A stretch of DNA of 64,000 bases from Microvirga splendida (lineage in GTDB: Bacteria; Pseudomonadota; Alphaproteobacteria; Rhizobiales; Beijerinckiaceae), in assembly GCF_016427565.1 (NCBI RefSeq), contig NZ_JAELXT010000002.1, positions 333,023 through 397,022 on the forward strand, in the 5' to 3' direction. This document shows positions 43,831 through 52,620 of this stretch, one piece after another (position 1 is the first letter of the stretch; the number at the start of each line of letters is the position of its first letter). The notes below the pieces were generated by a model. That model saw only the letters and a program-made list of their open reading frames with translations. It was not told where the DNA came from and ran no database searches. Position numbers and translations under genes: made by a program.

Positions 43831-44463
43831 ATGTTGTCCCACGAACGCGTTTGGGCTGCTATCGATGCGTTAGCATCACGTCATGGCATGACCGCATCGG
43901 GCTTGGCCCGCAAGGCCGGTCTCGATGCAACAAGCTTCAACAGGTCGAAACGCGTCAGCCCCGAGGGCCGGGAGCGCTGGCCTTCGACGGAGTCGATCTC
44001 GAAGATCCTGAAAGCCACCGGAGCAACGCTCGAGGATTTCCTGCGCCTCGTCGAACCCACCGGCTCCCTGCGCCGTTCCATGATCCCGCTGATCGGCATG
44101 GAGGAAGCCGCCTCTGGGAAGATCCTCAACGAGGACGGCACGCCGACGGAAGGCTCCGGCTGGGACGAACTCGAGTTCCCGGACTTCGGCCAGGAGAAGG
44201 TCTTCGCCCTCGAGGTCACCGGCGACACGCTCGCGCCGCTCTACCGGGACGGGGACGTGCTCATCGTGTCGCCCACCGCCAGCACCCGAAAGGGTGACCG
44301 GATCGTGGTGTGCACCACGAACGGGGAGATCCTAGCCAAGGAGCTCAAGCGCCGCTCGGCCAAGACCCTGGAGATGACCTCCCTCGTGAGGGACCAGGAG
44401 GATCAGGCGATCCCTACCGAGGAGATCGCGTGGACAGCCCGGATCATGTGGGCCAGGCAGTAA
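43831..44463 (+). CDS. HTH/S24-domain transcriptional regulator (LexA-like fold)
   Basis: A 210-residue repressor-like protein: N-terminal helix-turn-helix (VWAAIDALASRHGMTASGLA, then GLDATSFNRSKRVSPEGR) and C-terminal S24/LexA-like domain (FALEVTGDTLAPLYRDGDVL, later ILAKELKRRS with the general-base lysine). In LexA the nucleophile lies in G-D-S-M; here the equivalent is G-D-T-L, so Thr replaces Ser and self-cleavage may be lost. Start 43831 (MLSHERVW) fits the family and places the dyad just upstream. It is not LexA itself: the DNA-binding part differs. Confidence 0.87.
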   Translation: MLSHERVWAAIDALASRHGMTASGLARKAGLDATSFNRSKRVSPEGRERWPSTESISKILKATGATLEDFLRLVEPTGSLRRSMIPLIGMEEAASGKILNEDGTPTEGSGWDELEFPDFGQEKVFALEVTGDTLAPLYRDGDVLIVSPTASTRKGDRIVVCTTNGEILAKELKRRSAKTLEMTSLVRDQEDQAIPTEEIAWTARIMWARQ

Positions 44464-44467
44464 GCCG

Positions 44468-46189
44468 TCAGGCGGCGCGATCTTTCAGGAAGGCTTCGTG
44501 CTCGCGCACGAGTTCGCCGTCGAGCGCCTTGCGGATCAGCGCCCGACTCTCCTTCACGCCGTAGAGAGCGACGAACGAGCCGAAGCGCGGACCGCGCGGT
44601 TCGCCAAGCAGCACCTGATAGATCGTGTTGAACCACTCGATGGACACGCCCGGGCGCTCGGGCGTCGCGCCCTTGGCCTTGAGATCCTGGTAGCGCGGCT
44701 CCGCGCGGCCGACATTGTAGATCTCTTCCTGGATCGCTTCCGCCGTTGCGGGACGCTCGCCTGCCTCGAAGGATCCGAGCACCTCCTCCAGGCGCCGCAG
44801 GGAAGCAGCCTCGACCTCGTCCGCCAGGCGATAGGTCTTCTGCGGCTTCACGAAATCCTCGAAGTAGCGCACCGCGCGCTTCACGAGGCTGTTGAGGCGC
44901 GGGTGCGTTTCGGGCGAGACGCCTGGCGCATAGCGGCGAATGAAGCCCCAAAGCACGCCGGGATCCTCGGAATTCGCCACCGCCACAAGGTTGAGCAGCA
45001 TGGAGAACGAGATCGTCGTGCCGGGCTGGTTGGAGCCCTCCGAAGACACCAGTTCGGGTGCCGGCGGCTCGCCGCCATGGAGATGCCAGACCGGATTCAT
45101 CAGGCGCGCCTTCGCGTCCTGCGCCGGATACTTCTCCAGGAAGGTCAGGTAGTCGTCCACCTGGCGCGGAATCACGTCGAAATAAAGCTTCTTCGCCTCG
45201 CGCGGCTTGTTGAACATAAACAACCGGAGGCTGTCCGGCGTGCCGTAGGTGAGCCACTCGTCGATGGTGAGGCCGTTGCCCTTGGACTTGGAGATCTTCT
45301 GGCCCTTGTCGTCGAGGAAGAGCTCGTAGTTGAACCCTTCCGGCGGCAGGCCGCCGAGCGCCTTGGCGATCTCTCCCGAGAGCTTCACGCTGTCGATCAG
45401 ATCCTTGCCGGCCATTTCGTAATCGACGCCGAGCGCCACCCAGCGCATGGCCCAATCGGGCTTCCACTGCAGCTTGGCATGGCCGCCGGTCACCGGCGTC
45501 TCGAAGCGCTCGCCCGTCTCGGGATCGCGCCACACGATGGTGCCGGCATCGAGCCTGCGCTCGTCGAGCGGCACCTGCATCACGATGCCGGTCTTCGGGT
45601 GGATCGGCAGGAAGGGCGAATAGGATTGCTGGCGCTCCTCCCGCAGCGAGGGCAGCATGATCGCCATCACCGCATCGTAGCGCTCGAGCACCGTGAGCAG
45701 CGTCTTGTCGAACTTGCCGGCCTTGTAGCACTCGGTCGCGGACATGAACTCGTAGTCGAAGCCAAAGGCGTCGAGGAACTCGCGCAGGCGCGCATTGTTG
45801 TGATGCGCGAAGCTCTCATGCGTCCCGAACGGGTCCGGTACCTGGGTCAGGGGCTTGCCGAGGGAGGCAGCTACCAGCTCCTTGTTAGGGACATTGTCCG
45901 GCACCTTACGCAGGCCGTCCATGTCGTCAGAAAATGCGACGAGGCGGGTCGGGATGGCGTCGCCCGTCAGCACCCGGAAGGCATGCCGCACCATGCTGGT
46001 GCGGGCCACCTCGCCGAAGGTGCCGATATGAGGCAGGCCCGAGGGGCCGTAGCCGGTCTCGAACAGAGCCTCCTTCTTGCCCGTTTTCTTGAGACGCTCG
46101 ACGAGCTTGCGGGCCTCCTCGAAAGGCCAGGCATTGGCGGTCTGGGCGGCTTCAATCAGGGCAGGATCGAGAGACAGGGTTCGGGACAT
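44468..46189 (-). CDS. lysS: Lysine--tRNA ligase, class I
   Basis: A 573-residue class I lysyl-tRNA synthetase, the type used by archaea and alphaproteobacteria in place of the class II enzyme. The HIGH-like motif [15 protein letters not shown] lies near residue 47, and the KMSKS-like [11 protein letters not shown] near 294; the long C-terminal helical domain ends [11 protein letters not shown]. It attaches lysine to tRNA-Lys in the cytoplasm. It ends four bases from the convergent HTH/S24 gene. Confidence 0.96.
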   Translation of the reverse strand: MSRTLSLDPALIEAAQTANAWPFEEARKLVERLKKTGKKEALFETGYGPSGLPHIGTFGEVARTSMVRHAFRVLTGDAIPTRLVAFSDDMDGLRKVPDNVPNKELVAASLGKPLTQVPDPFGTHESFAHHNNARLREFLDAFGFDYEFMSATECYKAGKFDKTLLTVLERYDAVMAIMLPSLREERQQSYSPFLPIHPKTGIVMQVPLDERRLDAGTIVWRDPETGERFETPVTGGHAKLQWKPDWAMRWVALGVDYEMAGKDLIDSVKLSGEIAKALGGLPPEGFNYELFLDDKGQKISKSKGNGLTIDEWLTYGTPDSLRLFMFNKPREAKKLYFDVIPRQVDDYLTFLEKYPAQDAKARLMNPVWHLHGGEPPAPELVSSEGSNQPGTTISFSMLLNLVAVANSEDPGVLWGFIRRYAPGVSPETHPRLNSLVKRAVRYFEDFVKPQKTYRLADEVEAASLRRLEEVLGSFEAGERPATAEAIQEEIYNVGRAEPRYQDLKAKGATPERPGVSIEWFNTIYQVLLGEPRGPRFGSFVALYGVKESRALIRKALDGELVREHEAFLKDRAA

Positions 46190-46293
46190 GGGCCTAAGTG
46201 CTTAAAGGAAATGCTTCCAGAAGCGCGGCACACTAGGGATCAGACCCGCGAGGGTCAATGCGGTAAACCCTTCCCTTGATGGCTCGGAAAGCC

Positions 46294-47178
46294 TCAGTAG
46301 GGACTCGTCGGGAAGAAGCGCAGGTAGAGCTCGGCGTATTTCCCCTCCCGCCAGAGCTGCTGGAGCGCGAAATCGAGAGCCCGCCGCAGGGCTTCATCCT
46401 CGGTCCGCGTGATGAAGCCGATGCCCTCGCCGAAGAAGCGGCTTTCCAGATAGGGGCCGCCCGAGAAGTCGCAGCATCCCGCCGCCTCCTCGCCGCCGAT
46501 CCAGAGGGAAAGGCCGAGCCCGTCGGCAAACAGGTAGTCGATCTCACCGGCCTTGAGGGCGGCCTGCGCCGCCGCCAGCTCCGGATAGGGCTTGAGGGTA
46601 GCTCCTCCCATGAAGGCTTTGGCGTAGGCCTCATGGGCCGTGCCGCCGACGACGCCGAGGGTCTTGCCCTGCAGCGCCTTGGCGTCGGGCACCGGCAGGC
46701 TCTTGTCCTTGCGGACGGCAAAGCGGGCCGGGATCTTGAAATAGGGGCCGGTCACGGCAAAGCGGCGCCGCAGATCGGCCGTGATGGGGATGGCGGCTGC
46801 CACTACGTCGCCCTGCTTCTCGCCGAGGGCCTCCAACAGCGTATCGAAGCGGCGCACCTGCACCGTGCAGGTCAGGCCTAAGCGCTCGCAGGCCGCCCGG
46901 GCGAGTTCCACCGACAGCCCGGTCGGGTTGCCGTCGAGGCCGGGAAAGTGGAGCGGCGGAAAATCGTCGTCGACCAGGAAGCGGATCGTGCGGGTGGCCG
47001 GCAGCTCCGGGCGCTCGAGCTGGGTCCGAGGATCCCAGAAATTCGGGATGTTCACCCCTTGAGCCTGAACCGCGCCGGCCGTGAGCGCCGCCGCCAGGGG
47101 CAGAACCACCTCGGCCCACCCGAGGGGCTTGATCTTGCGGCAAAGGCGGGCGACCAATGTAACGATATTTAGGACCAT
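46294..47178 (-). CDS. Periplasmic solute-binding protein (ABC family 3)
   Basis: A 294-residue exported binding protein. After a basic, hydrophobic leader ending AGAVQAQG, the mature part shows the family 3 start TIRFLVDDDFPPLHF, then LSVELARAACERLGLTC, VVAAAIPITADLRRRFAVT and LGVVGGTAHEAYAKAF, with the C-terminal LDFALQQLWREGKYAELY. Such proteins bind polar amino acids or related solutes. No permease or ATPase gene is adjacent, so it may serve a distant transporter or a sensor. Start 47178 was chosen over a GTG 21 bases upstream. Confidence 0.85.
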   Translation of the reverse strand: MVLNIVTLVARLCRKIKPLGWAEVVLPLAAALTAGAVQAQGVNIPNFWDPRTQLERPELPATRTIRFLVDDDFPPLHFPGLDGNPTGLSVELARAACERLGLTCTVQVRRFDTLLEALGEKQGDVVAAAIPITADLRRRFAVTGPYFKIPARFAVRKDKSLPVPDAKALQGKTLGVVGGTAHEAYAKAFMGGATLKPYPELAAAQAALKAGEIDYLFADGLGLSLWIGGEEAAGCCDFSGGPYLESRFFGEGIGFITRTEDEALRRALDFALQQLWREGKYAELYLRFFPTSPY

Positions 47179-47246
47179 CAGGGCGACATTCTCTTGCACT
47201 TGGCTTTGCGCTGCTCAGGAATGCCTAAGGGAAGCACCCGACGCTC

Positions 47247-49130
47247 ATGAGGCAGGGTCTAGCGGACAGGGCCGCACAGTCAACAGCGCTGCCGATCGAG
47301 ATCGGGTTTCTCAGCCATCACGGGCATGCCCCGGAAGTCCTGTGGCAGGCCGCCGCCTTCGCCCAAGCCGCTGGGGTATCGGCCGATGAATATCTTATCC
47401 GGGAGGGGCTGATCCCGGAGGATGAGTTCTACCGAGCCCTTGCGGCCGAACTCGGCCTGCCGTTCTTGGCAAGCCCGCGCCTGTCGCCGAAGGTGCGCTA
47501 TCCGGAAAGCATCCTGGCCGGCATCGCCCCTCTCGCCCGGCCAAAACCGGGCTTCGTCTCGGCGCCCCGGGGCTCCGCTTTGGCTCACCTGATCAGGAGC
47601 CGTTCCGCCGGTCGGCTGCTGGCCATCACCACGCCCACACGGCTGAGAAAGGCCGTGTTTCGGGCTCAAGCCCCGCTCATCGCCCGGCGGGCCGCCCATG
47701 ACCTGGCCGACAAGGCTCCAGACCCGGCGACCGGCATCAGCTACGGGCAGATCGCCCTCCTGTTCGTCGTCCTGACGCTGATCTCGTTCGGTCTCTTCCA
47801 TGCGCCCGGACCTGCCATCGGCGTTCTCGGCGCAGCGATGGGCCCCCTGTTCCTCGGGGTTATCGTTCTCCGGCTCGCCACATCGGGGTTGAGCAATCCG
47901 GTCGAACCCTTGGCCCAGCCGCCCCGTGCCGAGGACGCGGATCTGCCGGTCTACACGATCATCGCCGCCCTCTATCGGGAAAAGCGCGTCGTCGCCCGAT
48001 TTCTGGAAGCCCTGGCGCGGCTCGATTATCCGGCCGCCAAGCTCGACATCAAGCTCGTGCTGGAGACCGACGACCGTGAGACGCCGGAGGCTCTGCGCTC
48101 TATCGCCCTGCCGGGCAATGTCGAAATCCTCATCGCCCCGCCTGGCGAGCCGCGTACCAAGCCCCGCGCGCTCAATGTCGCCCTGCCGCTGGCGCTGGGC
48201 CGCTACACGGTGATCTACGACGCGGAGGACGTGCCCGATCCGGGGCAGCTGCGCCTGGCCGTGGCCCGCTTTGCCGACGCCCCGTCGCGCATCGCATGCC
48301 TGCAGGCGCGGCTGACCATCGACAACACCGACGACACCTGGCTCACACGGCTCTTCACCATCGAATACGCGGCGTTGTTCGACGTGCTCAATCCGGGTTT
48401 GGCGGAGATCGGCAGTCCCATCGCCCTGGGCGGCACCTCGAACCATTTCCGCACCCCAGTGCTTCGAAGAATCCATGGCTGGGATGCCTGGAACGTGACC
48501 GAGGATGCCGATCTCGGCATTCGCCTGGCGCGGCTCGGCTATGAGGTGAAGGACCTCCCCTCATCCACCCTCGAGGAGGCACCAGGCACCCTGATACTTT
48601 GGATGCGCCAGCGGACGCGATGGATGAAGGGCTACGTGCAGACCGCCGCGAGCCATACGCGCAGGCCCTGGATCATGCTGCGCCAGCTCGGGTTCTGGCG
48701 TTTCTCCGGCGCTCTTGCGTTGACCTGGGGAGCCGTGCTCAGCGCTCTGGTCTATCCGCTGTTCACCGGGTTGTATCTGGCGTCATGGCTCGTCGAGACC
48801 GAACAGGTCCAAGCCCTGCGCTGGACGACAGCGGTCAACGCCTATGCGCTGACGCTGTTCGTGTCCGGTGCATTCGCGATGGTCGTTCCCGCCTGCGTCG
48901 CCCTGCACAGGCGCGGACTCTGGCGGCTTATGCCGTGGATCCTGCTGCTGCCGCTCTATTACGGCCTCGTCAGCGTTGCTGCCTGGAGGGGTTTATGGGA
49001 GCTGGCCGTCGCGCCGTTCCGCTGGAACAAGACGAGCCATGGCCTCGCCCGCACCTCGCGGGCCGGGCTTTTTCAGAAGCACCAAGCCAGCCCGGCGGTC
49101 ACCAGATCGGTGAACACGGCGCCACCATAG
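47247..49130 (+). CDS. Membrane glycosyltransferase family 2 with MshEN-like N-terminus
   Basis: A 627-residue protein. Residues about 25-100 (AAAFAQAAGVSADEYLIREG, IPEDEFYRALAAELGLPFL) resemble the N-terminal domain of type II secretion ATPases (MshEN/GspE-N). Two membrane helices follow (about 170-215), then a processive GT2 domain: YTIIAALYREKRVVARFLEA, ETDDRETPE, TVIYDAEDVPDPGQLR (DxD-like), GGTSNHFRT, the acceptor TEDADLGIRLARLGY, and RQRTRWMKGYVQT (Q/RxxRW), with further helices at the end. It probably makes or exports a cell-surface polysaccharide. Some MshEN domains bind cyclic di-GMP. Confidence 0.88.
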   Translation: MRQGLADRAAQSTALPIEIGFLSHHGHAPEVLWQAAAFAQAAGVSADEYLIREGLIPEDEFYRALAAELGLPFLASPRLSPKVRYPESILAGIAPLARPKPGFVSAPRGSALAHLIRSRSAGRLLAITTPTRLRKAVFRAQAPLIARRAAHDLADKAPDPATGISYGQIALLFVVLTLISFGLFHAPGPAIGVLGAAMGPLFLGVIVLRLATSGLSNPVEPLAQPPRAEDADLPVYTIIAALYREKRVVARFLEALARLDYPAAKLDIKLVLETDDRETPEALRSIALPGNVEILIAPPGEPRTKPRALNVALPLALGRYTVIYDAEDVPDPGQLRLAVARFADAPSRIACLQARLTIDNTDDTWLTRLFTIEYAALFDVLNPGLAEIGSPIALGGTSNHFRTPVLRRIHGWDAWNVTEDADLGIRLARLGYEVKDLPSSTLEEAPGTLILWMRQRTRWMKGYVQTAASHTRRPWIMLRQLGFWRFSGALALTWGAVLSALVYPLFTGLYLASWLVETEQVQALRWTTAVNAYALTLFVSGAFAMVVPACVALHRRGLWRLMPWILLLPLYYGLVSVAAWRGLWELAVAPFRWNKTSHGLARTSRAGLFQKHQASPAVTRSVNTAPP

Positions 49131-49240
49131 CGCCACCACAGAAGGCCGCCGGAGGCCACCAGGCACAGGATTGCTGCCGCGACGAGGCCCACGCGGGCCC
49201 GCTGCTCCTGCCGATCGGTATGCTCGGTCTCTGTGCTCAT
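49073..49240 (-). CDS. Putative 55-residue single-pass membrane protein
   Basis: A short reading frame starting MSTETEHTDRQEQRARVG, followed by a hydrophobic helix (LVAAAILCLVASGGLLWW) and ending LVTAGLAWCF. GGAGCAGGGA lies directly before the ATG. Charged N-terminus plus one helix is a sensible small membrane protein. It overlaps the 3' end of the glycosyltransferase gene antiparallel by 58 bases, which lowers confidence. No family was recognised. Confidence 0.5.
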   Translation of the reverse strand: MSTETEHTDRQEQRARVGLVAAAILCLVASGGLLWWRYGGAVFTDLVTAGLAWCF

Positions 49241-49305
49241 TCCCTGCTCCAGAGGGTGCCTCTGCAGGAGCAGATATAGAGTGCTTTGGCCTTTGGCGGA
49301 AGAGA

Positions 49306-51495
49306 TCAGGCCTCAAGCCAGTTCCTGAGCCGGGACAGGCGCGGCTCCTCTTCCGAGCCGACGGCCTGGACGAGGGCGGCGCGGCTGCCGACGAGGATCA
49401 CCAGACGGCTTGCACGCGTCACCCCCGTATAGAGAAGCTTGCGCCGCAGCATCGAGACCTGCTGCAGGGCGACCGGAATGACCACGGCCGGATATTCGGA
49501 GCCCTGCGCCTTGTGGATCGTCACCGCGTAGGCGAGAGCCAACTCGTCGAGTTCCTGAAGGGAATAGACCACCAGCCTGTCGTCGAAAGCGACGGTGAGT
49601 TCGCCATGGTCGCGCCGCACCTCGCGCACGATGCCCACCTCGCCGTTATAGACATCGCGCTCGTAATCGTTGCGCACCTGCATGACCTTGTCGCCAGGCC
49701 CAAAACTCCAGCCTGCCCGGTGCAGGCTCTCGAGGCCCGGCGGATTGAAAAGCTGCTGCAGTTCTCCGTTCAGCATATGCGTGCCGAGCCGTCCACGGTT
49801 CATGGCGCACAGCACCTGCACGTCCCGCACCGGATCGAGGCCGAAGCGTCGCGGAATGCGGTCTCGGATCAGGATGGTCATCTTGGCCATGGCCTCGGCC
49901 GGCGTGTCGGCCTCGACGAAGTAGAAATCAGAATCCGGCTGATGCCCAAGATCCGGGACGAGCCCGCGGTTGATGGCATGAGCTGTCGTGATGATGCGGC
50001 TCTCCCGCTCCTGCCGGAACACTTCCCTCAGGTGCACCACCGGTACGGCATGGGATGCGATAATGTCGGACAGGATCTGCCCGGGGCCGATGGACGGCAG
50101 CTGGTCCACGTCGCCCACGAGCACGAGCGAGGCTTCGTCCGGCAAGGCGCGCAGCAGCGCGGCCATCAGGCGGATGTCGAGCATCGAGGCCTCGTCGACC
50201 ACGAGGAGATTGCAGTCGAGCGGCATCTTGGCATTGCGCCGGAAGCCGCCTTCAGAGGCCTCCAGCAGGCGGTGGACGGTCTTGGCCGGAAAGCCCGTGC
50301 TTTCCGACAGCCGCTTCGCAGCCCGCCCGGTCGGTGCACAGAGCGCAATCGTCAGCCCGTGCTGCGCGCACAGATGCGTCAGACTCCTGATCAGCGTCGT
50401 CTTGCCGACGCCGGGCCCGCCGGTGACGACGAGCACTTTCGAGCGGAAAGCCTTGGCCAGCGCCTCGCGCTGGCTCGGCGAATAGGACACGCCGATGGCG
50501 GCTTCGGCTTCTGCGATCACCTGCTCGCTGTCGAACCCGTTCCAGGGGTGCAGCCCCTGTGCGATCTCCTTCACGCGCTGGGCGATGAAGAGCTCGGCGC
50601 CGTAGAGGCCTTTCAGGAAGATGCTGCGGCACCCATCGAGTTCGTCGGCGATCAACTGGCCTGCCGCACATTGTGCATCGAGCACCGGCTTCAGTTCGGC
50701 TTCTGTTATTTCGAGCAGGCGGCTGGCCTGCCGCAGCAGTTCCTCGGCCGGCAAGCCGCAATGCCCTTCCCTCACGGCCTCGGAGAGGACCTGTGACAGA
50801 CCGGCCTGCAGCCTGATGGCGGCGGTGGGCTCCACATCGAGCTGCAGCGCCACCTGATCGGCGAGCGCGAACTCGAAGCCGGGGATGTCGAGGACGAGCC
50901 GGTAGGGATTGGCCTTGACGATGTCGATCGCCCCGACGCCATAGGCGCGGTAGATGCGCGTGAGCAGAAAGCCGCCGATGCCATGGGCGTTGAGGAAAGC
51001 TGCGATGTCCTTCAGCGCACGATGCTCGGCCCAGGCCTCGCCGATGCTGAGCGCCTTGGCCATCGCGATGCCATGCACGCGTGTCAGCTCGTGCGGCTTC
51101 GTCTCGATCACATCGAGGATGCGCGCGCCGAACGATGCGATGAGCCTCTGGGCAAGAGAGGGCCCGACGCCTTTCAGGAGGCCGGAGCCGAGAAAGCGCT
51201 GCAGGTCTTCCGCCGTGGTCGGCGCCGTGGTGACGAGTTCGCTCGCGCGGAACTGGACCCCGTGGTTGCGGTCGTGCAGCCAGCCGCCGCTTGCGTCCAC
51301 CACCTCGCCGATGGCGACCGACGGCGCATGACCTACGACGACAACGGGCTTGCGATGTCCGCGCGCTTTCACGCGCAGCACGCAGAAGCCGGTTTCATCG
51401 TTGTGGAACGTCACCCGCTCGATGGAGCCGACGAGATATTCGGAGAGGAGCAGCGCCTCCTGATCGGAAGCAGCCATGGCGGAGGATTTCGGCAT
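49306..51495 (-). CDS. RecD2-type ATP-dependent DNA helicase
   Basis: A 729-residue superfamily 1B helicase of the RecD2/TraA-like kind, without RecB/RecC partners. The N-terminal part has helix-hairpin-helix-like motifs (FLGSGLLKGVGPSLAQRLI, LTRVHGIAMAKALSI). Walker A is VVTGGPGVGKTTLIRSL near residue 355, then PTGRAAKRLSESTG, motif II LVVDEASMLD, motif III LVGDVDQLPSIGPGQ, and C-terminal VTIHKAQGSEYPAVV and YTGVTRASRLVIL. RecD2 unwinds DNA 5' to 3'. It follows the putative annealing-protein gene by 91 bases on the same strand, so it may share its SOS promoter. Confidence 0.93.
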   Translation of the reverse strand: MPKSSAMAASDQEALLLSEYLVGSIERVTFHNDETGFCVLRVKARGHRKPVVVVGHAPSVAIGEVVDASGGWLHDRNHGVQFRASELVTTAPTTAEDLQRFLGSGLLKGVGPSLAQRLIASFGARILDVIETKPHELTRVHGIAMAKALSIGEAWAEHRALKDIAAFLNAHGIGGFLLTRIYRAYGVGAIDIVKANPYRLVLDIPGFEFALADQVALQLDVEPTAAIRLQAGLSQVLSEAVREGHCGLPAEELLRQASRLLEITEAELKPVLDAQCAAGQLIADELDGCRSIFLKGLYGAELFIAQRVKEIAQGLHPWNGFDSEQVIAEAEAAIGVSYSPSQREALAKAFRSKVLVVTGGPGVGKTTLIRSLTHLCAQHGLTIALCAPTGRAAKRLSESTGFPAKTVHRLLEASEGGFRRNAKMPLDCNLLVVDEASMLDIRLMAALLRALPDEASLVLVGDVDQLPSIGPGQILSDIIASHAVPVVHLREVFRQERESRIITTAHAINRGLVPDLGHQPDSDFYFVEADTPAEAMAKMTILIRDRIPRRFGLDPVRDVQVLCAMNRGRLGTHMLNGELQQLFNPPGLESLHRAGWSFGPGDKVMQVRNDYERDVYNGEVGIVREVRRDHGELTVAFDDRLVVYSLQELDELALAYAVTIHKAQGSEYPAVVIPVALQQVSMLRRKLLYTGVTRASRLVILVGSRAALVQAVGSEEEPRLSRLRNWLEA

Positions 51496-51586
51496 CGATC
51501 AGAGAGACCATGAGCGCCGGGACGCCACTGGATAAGAGAAAGGGCGAGACGGCATTGTCCCGTCTCGCCCATGATCAAAGCGGAAT

Positions 51587-52258
51587 TTAGGCCGCCTTCT
51601 TGGTCGGCCAGCCGAGTTCGACGAGCCGTGCCTTGGCATAATCGCGGATCTCGTCGCGGATGCCCTCCGGCAATTCGGCGAGCACCTTCTGCGTGTCGGC
51701 ATGGAGCATCAGGTCCGTGACCGCGTTGATGGTCTTGGCCTTCTTGATCTTCGCCCTCAGGTCGTCCTCGACCTTGCCGTCGGCGGCAGCGGCCTCGATC
51801 CTGCCCTTCTGCGGCTGGGTGTCGGTCTTCTCGAGCTCCACGTGCGGATCGGTGAAGCCCGGACGGCCCTGTTTGAACTCGTCCGCCTCTTCCTCGGAAT
51901 AGACATAGCCGTGCAGCTCGATGAGCTTGAGGATCACGCGGTCCTTCGCGCGCTTCTCGGCCATGGCATACACATAGGCTGCCTGCTTGCCCGAGACGCG
52001 GTAGTTCACGCCGATCAGCGCCTCGCCGATCGACCATTCGACCCGATCGCCCATGCGGCCGGTGACCTGGATCACTGCCTCGTCGCGCTCGGCGCGAATG
52101 ATCTTGGGCTCGTCGAAGACCACGTTGGCTTGGGCGGCGATGCGCTCAAGCGTCTTGTGGTAGACCACGGCCGTTCCCTGGACCCGCCAGACATTGCCGG
52201 CCATCGGTTCGCCGAACTTGGCCAGCACCTCGGAGATTTTCTTATCGGTCGTATTCAT
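51587..52258 (-). CDS. Putative single-strand annealing protein (Rad52/ERF-like), SOS-controlled
   Basis: A 223-residue protein. No exact family was recognised, but the core GTAVVYHKTLERIAAQANV, followed by strands VIQVTGRMGDRVEWSIGEA, then AAYVYAMAEKRAKDRVILKL and ELHGYVYSEEEAD, follows the pattern of Rad52/ERF/DdrA-type annealing proteins (beta sheet then a long helix with xxExRAxxRAxL). The C-terminal 70 residues form a separate helical part with many Lys/Glu. A perfect LexA box 75 bases upstream supports a DNA-repair role. Rad52-like function is inference; similar proteins occur in alphaproteobacterial phages. RBS AGGATCGAGG precedes the ATG. Confidence 0.55.
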   Translation of the reverse strand: MNTTDKKISEVLAKFGEPMAGNVWRVQGTAVVYHKTLERIAAQANVVFDEPKIIRAERDEAVIQVTGRMGDRVEWSIGEALIGVNYRVSGKQAAYVYAMAEKRAKDRVILKLIELHGYVYSEEEADEFKQGRPGFTDPHVELEKTDTQPQKGRIEAAAADGKVEDDLRAKIKKAKTINAVTDLMLHADTQKVLAELPEGIRDEIRDYAKARLVELGWPTKKAA

Positions 52259-52332
52259 CCTCGATCCTACCTTTTATCAGGGCCCGCACATCGGCTCACG
52301 CTCTTGTCGAAATCGTCTTCTGCGGCTGGCGT

Positions 52333-52347
52333 GTTCGTTTTTTGTTC
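52333..52347 (-). promoter_or_regulatory. LexA (SOS) box upstream of the annealing-protein gene
   Basis: GTTC-GTTTTTT-GTTC on the plus strand, a perfect GTTC-N7-GTTC site, 75 bases before the 52258 start. On the minus strand the -10-like GCTATAG overlaps the box. The rest of this 362-base divergent gap (52259-52620) is AT-rich and holds no gene. Confidence 0.85.
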
Positions 52348-52509
52348 TATAGCAAATTTCAGTTTCCAGGTCCAATTCGGGTACAGCACCCGTGACGTTT
52401 TATCTGATAAATATCAGCAACTTAATGAGTGTGCCATTTTGTCCCAATCGCCAGCTTCTTCTCTTCAGGTCACGAGCCCTGCTCAAGCGATCCGATGAAG
52501 CGTCATGAT

Positions 52510-52541
52510 TTGACCATATGCATCTTGTTCTATATATGTTC
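52510..52541 (+). promoter_or_regulatory. SOS-box promoter of the TnsA-like gene
   Basis: TTGACC (52510-52515), 17 bases, TATATG (52533-52538) form a good sigma-70 promoter; a perfect LexA box GTTC-TATATAT-GTTC (52527-52541) covers the -10. It lies 80 bases before the start at 52621, divergent from the box at 52333. Confidence 0.85.
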
Positions 52542-52620
52542 TCATCGTCAGAATGGCAAAAATCCGCTGGATCTCACGGACGCCTAACTGCCTGTCATAA
52601 CCGCCACCCTGGAGGACCGG

